From Leptolyngbyaceae cyanobacterium SM1_3_5 (GTDB lineage: Bacteria > Cyanobacteriota > Cyanobacteriia > Elainellales > Elainellaceae): a stretch of 5,099 nt of DNA. The translations under genes and the position numbers were made by a program. Positions 1 to 5,099 of the stretch are shown here, one piece after another. The notes under the pieces were generated by a model, which worked only from the letters and a program-made list of their open reading frames with translations, was not told where the DNA came from and ran no database searches. The stretch covers positions 1 to 5,099 of the forward strand of contig JAAUTJ010000417.1 of NCBI GenBank assembly GCA_012031475.1, read 5' to 3'. Within the stretch, counting starts at the first letter, position 1; every line of letters starts with the position of its first letter.

Positions 1-1984
1 TGGGGATGCTCTGTCCCCAACTGCTGTTCTCGGATAGAGAGGGAGCGCAGCAAGAGGGGTTCAGCATCGGCGTAGCGACCCTGTGCTGTATAGAGGATTG
101 CCAGATTATTAAGGCTGAGGGCAACATCTATGTGGTCACTGCCCAACTGCTGTTCCTTAACAGAGAGTGCTTGCTGGTAGTAGACTTCCGCCTTAGTGTA
201 GTGCCCTTGCAATTCATAGAGTGATGCTAGATTATTGAGGCTTTCAGCAACTTCGGGATGGTTGGCCTCTAAGTGTTGTTCACGGATAGCAATCGATCTC
301 TGAAGGAGTGGTTCTGCTTCGGCATAGCGTCCTTGATCTCTGTAGAGAAGTGCCAAATTGTTTAGACTAGTTGCAACAATAGGATGATTTTTACCCAGGT
401 GGGCTTCTGTTGTTTCTACGCAGGTCTGATACCAAGGTAGGGCGGACTCGTAGTCTCCTTGCCCCGCGTAAAACTGGGCAACGCGAGTAGATGGCTTAAT
501 CACGTCGGCATCGGTAAGCCAGGGGGCAGAGGGTAGTCGCAACCTCCTTGAGATGGGGAATGTCAGGGGTAAATTGCTCAATCTGTTGGCGTGTGGGTTC
601 AGTTGGCATCTGTTCTGCCACCGATGCCATGACTTGGCACACCGTTTGCTTCAGAGCAACATCATTCGCCATCTGCTCTCGCTTCACCGCAAAAACTCGC
701 GCAGCAATTGATGCAGTTGAAATAGGTTTTTGCCAACTCTGGATAGCAAACTGCGTCCCAGTAGGTGATCAACCCGGTAAGTTTCTAAGACTTCCTTGTT
801 CCAATTTGGTAGACATTTTCCACCAAGTTCCAGGGAATAGGCGCTAGCGCAAACACACTCAATAATCCGCAGAGCATCTTTGCCTCGTTAGGGAATTGCT
901 CATCATCCTCACCCCAAGTTAATTGGAAAGCCGCTGCCACGCCCAGTTGAGCCGTCATCTGCTTCGCTTGCACCAACGCCTGGGCTTCTAACTTTTTTGC
1001 TTCCAACCGCTCCAACATTTCGACTAGGCTCAAGTCCTCCCGTCGAGCCAGGTAGCGCCCCACCAATTCCAACCCCAAGGGCAAATAGCCCAGCCACTCA
1101 CACAGCCGTTGGGCATCGGCGAGTTGACTATCAATCCGGTGGGGATCATCCACTAATACCCGCAATAGTTCCAGTGCTGCTGCTTCCGTCAACACTTCCA
1201 ACTCCAGCCGCTGCCCCGAAGCTAATAGCTTTAACCGAGTGGTCATCAATACCCGAAACCGGAAATCCAGCAGATTCAAATAAGGCTTGACCGTCTCGTA
1301 ATCCGTGACATCATCCAGCACCACCAGAATCGGTTCCCCCTGCCAGCGGCGGCACACCCACTGCACTTTCTCTAGCAAAGTTTCCAGGTCATCGGGCGGC
1401 TCCGGTAGCCCCAACTGGGCGCGGGCAAATTCCAACAAGCCCAAGCCCACATCCTGTGCCCTGACATTAATCCAGCACAGACCGCCGGGATAGGTGTTCG
1501 CCTGCAAGTGCTGGTAGGCATACTGCAACGCCAGTTCCGTCTTACCCACGCCTCCCATCCCCGACACCGAGGTCACGGCAACCGTCGGTGCAGCTTGCAG
1601 CTTTTCATGCACCTCGGCCAGCTTCTCTTCCCGCCCCACAAACTTCACGACCCCACTCAACGGCAAATTACTGGGGATGCCCACAGGTCGCCTTGCCAGT
1701 TCATCCAGGAGTGTTTTCATCCCTTCCTGAAGCACCGCTGGATCTTGAACCACGTAGTTGGTGCCAAAAAAACCTCTCGCACCACTCTCTAACCAGGTTT
1801 GGAATCCAACCGCATTCCCCTGGTTGAATTGCACCATGCGATCTTCAAAAACCGTTCTCAAACGAGCATCCGCTTGAATGACTGACTGCAAAAACGCAGT
1901 GCTTTCAGACTTGGAAACGCGACCATTCTCTTCCAAATGCTCAGCCAGCATTTGACAGAACTGTTCAATCAATAAATCTGACAT
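1..1984 (-). CDS. NLR-like STAND ATPase (NB-ARC with C-terminal TPRs), frameshifted, C-terminus beyond window
   Basis: Probable signal-transducing STAND ATPase: TPRs sense, the NB-ARC switch binds ATP and oligomerises, and the N-terminal region recruits a partner. Residues 1-59 are helical and unassigned. A short motif at 60-79 matches the neighbouring small protein. FVGRE (115-119) opens NB-ARC: Walker A GMGGVGKT 142-149, Walker B LVVLDD 220-225, sensor TTR 248-250, GLPL-like LGYLPLGLEL 298-307. The first frame runs to a stop at 785-787. Coding then continues in other frames: LHQLLREF, the usual MHD-equivalent (about 692-715), a helical linker, and four KLC-type TPRs from 512 to the left edge. 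Three frame breaks are repaired by removing C at 794-795 and T at 805-807, adding A at 691-695, and removing G at 522-526. The ATG start has GGAG 10 bases upstream. Sequencing error is likelier than decay. The family is certain; the stimulus is unknown. Confidence 0.9.
3..512 (-). repeat. Tandem TPR-coding repeat, four units of 42 residues (126 bp)
   Basis: One frame stays open from 512 to the left edge. The units begin VAQFYAGQGDYESALPWY, then SLNNLALLYRDQGRYAEAEPL, SLNNLASLYELQGHYTKAEVY and SLNNLAILYTAQGRYADAEPL, each ending near REQ-QLG--HP. The 42-residue period and the SLNNLA-LY-QG-Y-AE pattern are those of kinesin-light-chain-type TPRs (TPR_10/TPR_12) in cyanobacterial NB-ARC proteins. 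This is the putative ligand-sensing array of the NLR. It continues beyond the window, so the full repeat number is unknown. DNA of this kind can gain or lose units by recombination. Confidence 0.9.
1748..1807 (-). other. BASS-like amyloid signalling motif in the NLR (residues 60-79)
   Basis: The segment GFQTWLESGARGFFGTNYVV lies between the helical N-terminus and the NB-ARC domain. With one gap it aligns to GWQTKVEGGTAFIGENHIH at the C-terminus of the adjacent small protein: identical at G, Q, T, E, G, F, G and N, with aromatic or hydrophobic matches at F/W, L/V, F/I and V/I. Paired short Gly/Gln/Asn-rich motifs shared by an NLR and an effector gene next to it are the hallmark of bacterial amyloid signalling sequences. 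Which BASS subfamily this belongs to is not certain without a profile search. Confidence 0.65.
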
Positions 1985-1994
1985 TGAGGCCAGT

Positions 1995-1998
1995 CTCC
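1995..1998 (-). promoter_or_regulatory. Ribosome binding site of the NLR gene
   Basis: GGAG on the minus strand, 10 bases before the ATG at 1984. It lies in the 39-base gap after the small upstream gene and supports both the chosen start and independent translation of the NLR from a shared transcript. Confidence 0.6.
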
Positions 1999-2023
1999 AA
2001 AAGAAGATGAGGGAAGAAGGAAA

Positions 2024-2470
2024 TCAAGCTTCTGGCGACCTGCCATGAATGTGGTTCTCGCCTATGAAGGCTGTTCCGCCCTCAACTTTCGTTTGCCACC
2101 CCTTTGCATTGTCGGAATTATTCTGCACCATCGAGCTATTGTCCTGAATCTTCCCAGCGTTAATTTGCTGCGCCATCAAGCGAATTTCATCGGCGAATTG
2201 TTTATCATCATCCATCGCCACCTGCAAATAGGCAGCTATCTGATTAATCTGTTCCGGCGTGATTTTGTGGGTTTGCTCAAGCGAGGCTTTGACTTCTTCG
2301 ATGCGGGGCTTGCCTCGAAGTTTCGTCCAGATCCGCTTGAGGAGACTTTCCATTTTGGCGATCGCATCCATCGTGTATTTCCGGCCTAGCTCACCTGCAC
2401 TAGACTCAATGAACTTTTGGAAAGCAACGGTAGCGATCGCACCAGCAGTCAATGACACAGGATCAGTCAT
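2024..2470 (-). CDS. Small NLR-partner protein, candidate membrane-active effector with C-terminal BASS-like motif
   Basis: A 148-residue protein, not recognised as a named family. Residues 1-17 (MTDPVSLTAGAIATVAF) form a small-residue-rich hydrophobic segment. Residues about 20-107 are charged helices (ELGRKYTMDAIAKMESLLKRIW, then EEVKASLEQTHKITPEQINQ). A polar linker at about 108-123 (QDNSSMVQNNSDNAK) leads to the motif at 124-143, which matches one in the NLR. An effector-like N-terminus, a flexible Asn/Ser linker and a C-terminal motif is the layout of bacterial NLR-partner effectors; the N-terminus suggests a Bell/HeLo-like membrane domain, which is inference. The gene ends 39 bases before the NLR on the same strand, so the two are probably co-transcribed. 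The ATG at 2470 is preferred because GGAG lies 9 bases upstream. A TTG at 2539 would add 23 residues but has no ribosome binding site. Frame and stop are intact. Confidence 0.8.
   Translation of the reverse strand: MTDPVSLTAGAIATVAFQKFIESSAGELGRKYTMDAIAKMESLLKRIWTKLRGKPRIEEVKASLEQTHKITPEQINQIAAYLQVAMDDDKQFADEIRLMAQQINAGKIQDNSSMVQNNSDNAKGWQTKVEGGTAFIGENHIHGRSPEA
2042..2101 (-). other. BASS-like amyloid signalling motif at the C-terminus of the small partner protein
   Basis: The segment GWQTKVEGGTAFIGENHIH plus one Gly lies five residues from the C-terminus, after an Asn/Ser/Gln-rich linker. It is the counterpart of the motif in front of the NLR's NB-ARC domain. Alternating polar and hydrophobic residues broken by Gly and Asn suit a short beta-arch, as in amyloid signalling motifs. 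The fold itself is inferred. Confidence 0.65.
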
Positions 2471-2655
2471 AGGGACAAACTCCAGGGCTACATTTTTTAC
2501 CAAGAGGATCTTAATTCCATTATCGATTGCAAGGTTCAATTACCAGAATGAAATAGCCTTGGGTGCAAACCAAGGTGGGCTGAGAGCGGTCTCACGCGAT
2601 CGCCACAATCTGAGCTAGCGTAGAATTGTCAATTTAATTTCGATTTGGTTTCAGC
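2471..2655. other. Divergent intergenic region between the NLR operon and the lipoprotein gene
   Basis: This 185-base region must hold promoters for both directions. It has a HIP1 octamer at 2596-2603. Towards the lipoprotein, TAGAAT at 2621-2626 and TTTAAT at 2633-2638 resemble -10 boxes, but no convincing -35 element sits at the right distance, so neither is claimed. Towards the NLR operon, GATAAT overlapping the rejected TTG extension is a weak -10 candidate. No terminator or operator symmetry stands out. Confidence 0.4.
2480..2483 (-). promoter_or_regulatory. Ribosome binding site of the small partner gene
   Basis: GGAG on the minus strand with nine bases to the ATG at 2470. It decides the start in favour of the 148-residue form over the 171-residue form that would use TTG at 2539. 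Confidence 0.6.
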
Positions 2656-3845
2656 GTGAAAGCGGTTCACTTCAGGTTAGTCGGAAGTTTAATGGGATTG
2701 TTGCTGTTGAGCGGCTGCGCGAATAGTCCACTGGGTCAATCGCTACAGCGCACGTTTGCCGCTGATCCCCAGCTTGAAGCGAGTCCCACCGTCACGCCCA
2801 CGCCCACCCCAACTTCGACGCCCAGCCCTTCACCCGCTGCGGATCTACCTGCCGATCTGCCGCGCTATCCGAATGCGGAACTGGTGAGCGAACCGACAAC
2901 CGATGCAGAGGGCATTACAACGACGCGCTGGCGCACAACAGACACAGCGATCGCGTCCGCCAGTTCTACCAGCAAACCTTTCAAACTGAAAACTGGCAGG
3001 TGCAGCCCAACACCGAGCCGCTGATCGCGCAAAGAGGCGATTTGCGGGTGCGAGTGGCGATCGCGTAGCAGTGCCCCAACTGAATTTACGCTCACCTACC
3101 AAACCGCTGCGGACACAACTGCCGCTCCCACACCCACGCCAGCTACACCAACCGATGGCGCGACGCAGTTTAGCGATCTCAATCAGGCTCCGGCTGAACT
3201 GCGATCTTTTGTTAATGACTTGGCGCAGCTTGGCGTTCTCAACATTGGCGCAGACGCTTCGCAGTTTCGTCCCAATCAGGTGATCACGCGCCGCGAATAT
3301 GCCCGCTGGCTGGTGGCGACGAACAATCGTTTGTTTCAAGACCAGCCTGCAAAGCAGATTCGCTGGCTGCTGGTTCCGCCCAGCCTGCATTTCAAGATGT
3401 GCGATCGAACGATCCCGACTTTGGCGCAATTCAAGGCTTAGCCGAAGCGGGCTTGATCCCCAGTCCCTTGTCAGGCGACAGCACAATCGTCACGTTTCGC
3501 CCGGATGCGTCGCTGACCCGCGAGAATTTGATCGCTTGGAAAGTGCCGATCGACATTCGCCAAAGTCTGCCAAACTGCTTCGATCGATGCCGTCAAGCAA
3601 ACTTGGGGTTTTCAAGACACGTCGCGCATCGATCCGGGGGCGCTTCGTGCCGTCCTTGCCGACTTCCAAAATGGCGACCAGTCGAACATCCGCCGCGCCT
3701 TTGGCTACACCAAGCTGTTTCAGCCGAAGCGAACCGTTTCGCGAGCCGAAGCTGCTGCCGTGCTGTGGTTTTTGGGTCGCAGGGCGAAGGCGTTTCTGCC
3801 CAAGATGCTGCGACTCCGCCTGAACCTGCATCGGGTGGACAATAG
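2656..3845 (+). CDS. SLH-domain lipoprotein, interrupted by about five frameshifts
   Basis: A secreted lipoprotein probably anchored in the envelope, with SLH repeats that in cyanobacteria typically bind peptidoglycan-linked polymers. From GTG 2656 it begins MKAVHFRLVGSLMGLLLLSGC: a short basic start, hydrophobic core and lipobox LLSGC with Cys21. A Thr/Pro-rich linker (43-60) leads to a globular part (DLPRYPNAEL, later QFYQQTFQTENWQVQ), a second Thr/Pro linker near 3118-3150, then three SLH repeats: FSDL...FRPNQVITRREYARWL, AFQDV...FRPDASLTREN and WGFQDT...RTVSRAEAAAVLWFFG. The protein ends ASGGQ at a TAG (3843-3845). The frame changes near 2941-2946, 3056-3066, 3361-3364, 3572-3574 and 3769-3773. 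The last three are repaired by adding C, removing A from AAA and adding T to TTTTT. No clear ribosome binding site precedes the GTG. ATG 2692 is an alternative start but leaves a very short signal peptide. Indel errors are likelier than a true pseudogene. Confidence 0.85.
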
Positions 3846-4042
3846 ATTGGAGAATTTTTTGCGTTTTTGTGACGACTTGAAAACAAAAATTGCTGGTGGA
3901 AAAACGCAGCCGAACTTGCCGATTCGATCGCAACTTTCAGGTCGTTCTCCGAGTTGCAAACTTTGGAATTTCTCAAGGTCAAATTGCTTGCTGGAATGGC
4001 GCAAATACACTAAAGTGCTACCTAACGTCATGGGGTGATTGT
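3846..4042. other. Intergenic region with a 9-bp inverted repeat
   Basis: No convincing gene is seen in these 197 bases, although the frame of the following gene is open back to 3890 without recognisable protein. TGCGTTTTT at 3860-3868 is perfectly inverted as AAAAACGCA at 3900-3908, and TTTTTGT at 3864-3870 also pairs with ACAAAAA at 3883-3889. There is no GC-rich stem followed by a T run, so a rho-independent terminator is not supported. TTGCTT, then 16 bases, then TACACT near 3986-4013 is a weak promoter candidate for the downstream genes. Confidence 0.3.
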
Positions 4043-4345
4043 GTGGTGTATACATCTCGGCCTGTTTCGGCCAATCCCAGCTTTAGTCCGCCGCTGGAGT
4101 CGCGCATTGTCGCGCAGCAGGAACGGATGGACTTTTCAGCTTTGCTCGATCCCAGTCTGCTGCAAGCAGCACGATATATCTACCGCACCTATTTTGAGGT
4201 GCATCCCGATCAGGTGCAGCGACCGCTGGGCGTGGCGATCGATCGCTTCACGCATCGAGGCAAGCTGATTTTTAGAAACAAGCCGATCTTGCTGCCGCAA
4301 GAGTGCTTTGTTCCGATCGGTCAAATTGATTCTGATCTGCACTAA
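4043..4345 (+). CDS. Hypothetical protein of about 100 residues upstream of pilD
   Basis: Not recognised. The frame encodes a soluble, mixed-charge protein: a Ser/Pro-rich start (SANPSFSPPLESRIVAQQER), a helix (DPSLLQAARYIYRTYFEVHP), then a basic, beta-looking end (RFTHRGKLIFRNKPILLPQE). There is no signal peptide, membrane segment or metal motif. Codon use, rich in CTG, CCG, GCG and GATCGC, resembles pilD rather than a random frame, and it is the only long open frame on this strand here. The start is uncertain: tandem GTGs at 4043 and 4046 follow GGGG at 4032-4035, while ATG 4127 would leave only 72 residues. Its TAA ends five bases before the pilD start, so the two are probably co-transcribed. 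A frameshift upstream could hide a longer N-terminus. Confidence 0.55.
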   Translation: MVYTSRPVSANPSFSPPLESRIVAQQERMDFSALLDPSLLQAARYIYRTYFEVHPDQVQRPLGVAIDRFTHRGKLIFRNKPILLPQECFVPIGQIDSDLH

Positions 4346-4350
4346 TTCAC

Positions 4351-5099
4351 TTGATTGACCTGCTCTATTCCGGTCTTGTCGCCCTCACCGTTTTTATCTT
4401 TGGAACCTGCATCGGCAGCTTCCTCAACGTTGTCATCTACCGAGTGCCAGCGGGCTTGTCGCTTTTGCATCCGCCTTCCCGCTGCCCCAACTGTCTCAAC
4501 CGTCTCAAGCCTTACGATAACGTCCCGGTGATCGGCTGGTTGCGCCTGCGGGGGCGTTGTCGGTTTTGTCATGCGAAAATTGCGGTTCGCTATCCGATCG
4601 TCGAAGCCGTGACGGGACTGTTATTTGTGGCAGCCTTTTGGGGATTTCACGTGCCGCTTCCGGCTTTTGGCTACTGGGCGTTCTTTAGCTGGCTGCTCGC
4701 GCTTGCTCTGATCGATCTCGATACGCTGACATTGCCAAATTCGCTGACGCGATCGGGCTTGCTGGCAGGTTTGGCGTTTCAAGCGGCCAGCGGCTACGCG
4801 CATTCGCACACGGCAGCGGGATCGATCGCACAGCTTTTTACAGGCATTGTCGGCATGGTGATTGGCATCTGGCTGTTTGATGCAATTACGCTGCTGGGAT
4901 CGATCGCCTTTGGGCAAACGGCGATGGGCGGCGGCGACGCAAAGCTGGCGGCAATGATGGGCGCGTGGCTAGGCTGGAAATTACTGCTGCTGGCGAGCTT
5001 TTTGGCCTGTGCGATCGGCGCAGTAGTGGGAGGCGGGGCGATCGCAGCGGGCTGGATCGATCGCCGTCAGCCAATGCCGTTTGGCCCTTCTTGCTCTCA
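4351..5099 (+). CDS. pilD: Prepilin peptidase / N-methyltransferase PilD, 3' end beyond window
   Basis: An inner-membrane aspartic protease that cleaves the leader of type IV prepilins and pseudopilins and N-methylates the new N-terminus. In cyanobacteria it serves pili for motility and DNA uptake. Residues 1-33 form the first membrane helix with the conserved GSFLNVVIYRVP. The cytoplasmic domain has two zinc-type CxxC pairs, Cys45/Cys48 and Cys70/Cys73, followed by ARYP-like VRYPIVEA. Catalytic aspartates are Asp122 (ALIDLDTLTLPN) and Asp196 (MGGGDAKL), set among several hydrophobic helices. About 249 residues are visible. The TTG start at 4351 is the best available: an in-frame TGA lies at 4333-4335 and the next plausible start falls inside the conserved domain. 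The gene follows a small unknown gene by five bases. Near 5088 the reading becomes GPSCS; one extra T would give the familiar PMPFGPFL, so another indel is likely. Confidence 0.95.
   Translation, partial: MIDLLYSGLVALTVFIFGTCIGSFLNVVIYRVPAGLSLLHPPSRCPNCLNRLKPYDNVPVIGWLRLRGRCRFCHAKIAVRYPIVEAVTGLLFVAAFWGFHVPLPAFGYWAFFSWLLALALIDLDTLTLPNSLTRSGLLAGLAFQAASGYAHSHTAAGSIAQLFTGIVGMVIGIWLFDAITLLGSIAFGQTAMGGGDAKLAAMMGAWLGWKLLLLASFLACAIGAVVGGGAIAAGWIDRRQPMPFGPSCS

Larger units (their letters stand above)
2358..5045. repeat. HIP1 palindromes (GCGATCGC), six dispersed copies
   Basis: Perfect octamers lie at 2358-2365, 2433-2440, 2596-2603, 2947-2954, 3057-3064 and 5038-5045; near copies such as GCGATCGATCGC occur around 4235. 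HIP1 is strongly enriched in many cyanobacterial genomes and supports that assignment. None was found from 1 to about 2357, which covers the NLR gene. Confidence 0.85.

Noticed and set aside
548..847. Open frame on the plus strand opposite the NLR gene
   Set aside because: It is antisense to recognisable NLR and linker sequence, has no ribosome binding site and no family resemblance.
2471..2539. N-terminal extension of the small partner protein from a TTG at 2539
   Set aside because: There is no ribosome binding site before the TTG, while GGAG stands nine bases before the ATG at 2470. The extra residues look like ordinary non-coding translation and would bury the hydrophobic N-terminal segment.
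2259..2618. Plus-strand open frame crossing the start of the small partner gene
   Set aside because: It overlaps the small gene on the opposite strand and runs into the intergenic region; its translation has no domain pattern.
2845..3486. 213-residue minus-strand open frame under the SLH gene
   Set aside because: Its Arg/Cys/Ser-rich composition is that of a shadow frame, and the plus strand carries clear lipoprotein and SLH sequence through the same bases.
522..3774. Programmed ribosomal frameshifting as the cause of the frame changes
   Set aside because: There are too many events, in both directions, in unrelated genes, at ordinary short runs without slippery heptamers plus downstream structure. 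Indel error explains them more simply.
3593..4055. Minus-strand open frames near the end of the SLH gene
   Set aside because: They lie opposite the third SLH repeat and the spacer and show no recognisable protein features.
4732..4740. LPN instead of LPD after the first catalytic aspartate of PilD as a possible inactivating change
   Set aside because: The catalytic residues are the Asp of ALID and the Asp of GGGD, both present; the residue after LP is not catalytic.
1..5099. CRISPR arrays, tRNA or rRNA genes, transposases, attachment sites
   Set aside because: No direct repeats with spacers, cloverleaf sequences, transposase motifs or terminal repeats were found. The only regular repeat is the TPR-coding array.

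Overview
The window reads as cyanobacterial chromosome. Perfect copies of the HIP1 octamer GCGATCGC, which is typical of cyanobacteria, recur from about 2358 to the right edge. The gene content fits too: an NB-ARC/TPR protein, an SLH-domain lipoprotein with Thr/Pro-rich linkers, and a PilD-type prepilin peptidase. No genus can be named from this sequence.

Left half (1-2470, minus strand): a probable two-gene operon. The upstream gene (2470-2024) encodes a 148-residue protein with a small hydrophobic N-terminal segment, a charged helical middle, a polar linker and a short C-terminal motif. Thirty-nine bases further on starts a large STAND/NLR-type ATPase (1984 to beyond position 1): an N-terminal region, then NB-ARC, a winged-helix/ARC-like region and at least four 42-residue TPRs. 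The C-terminal motif of the small protein matches a motif just in front of the NB-ARC domain of the NLR (G-aromatic-QT-x-hydrophobic-E-x-G...F-x-G-x-N). This is the arrangement expected of an amyloid-type (BASS-like) NLR/effector signalling pair. The NLR would sense through its TPRs, oligomerise through NB-ARC, and template the small protein, which may act on membranes. It is the most interesting content of the window.

Right half (2656-5099, plus strand): a lipoprotein with three SLH repeats (2656-3845), a 197-base gap, a short unrecognised gene (about 4043-4345) and, five bases later, a prepilin peptidase gene (4351 to beyond the right edge) for type IV pilus processing.

A quality caveat affects every function call. 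The NLR gene breaks frame at three places, which need about four single-base changes. The SLH gene breaks at five, and pilD probably at one, near the edge. Most are repaired by adding or removing one base in a short run, and the protein continues sensibly on both sides. Because they hit unrelated genes, uncorrected sequencing or assembly indels are likelier than several independent pseudogenes. Products are therefore described as reconstructed across the breaks.
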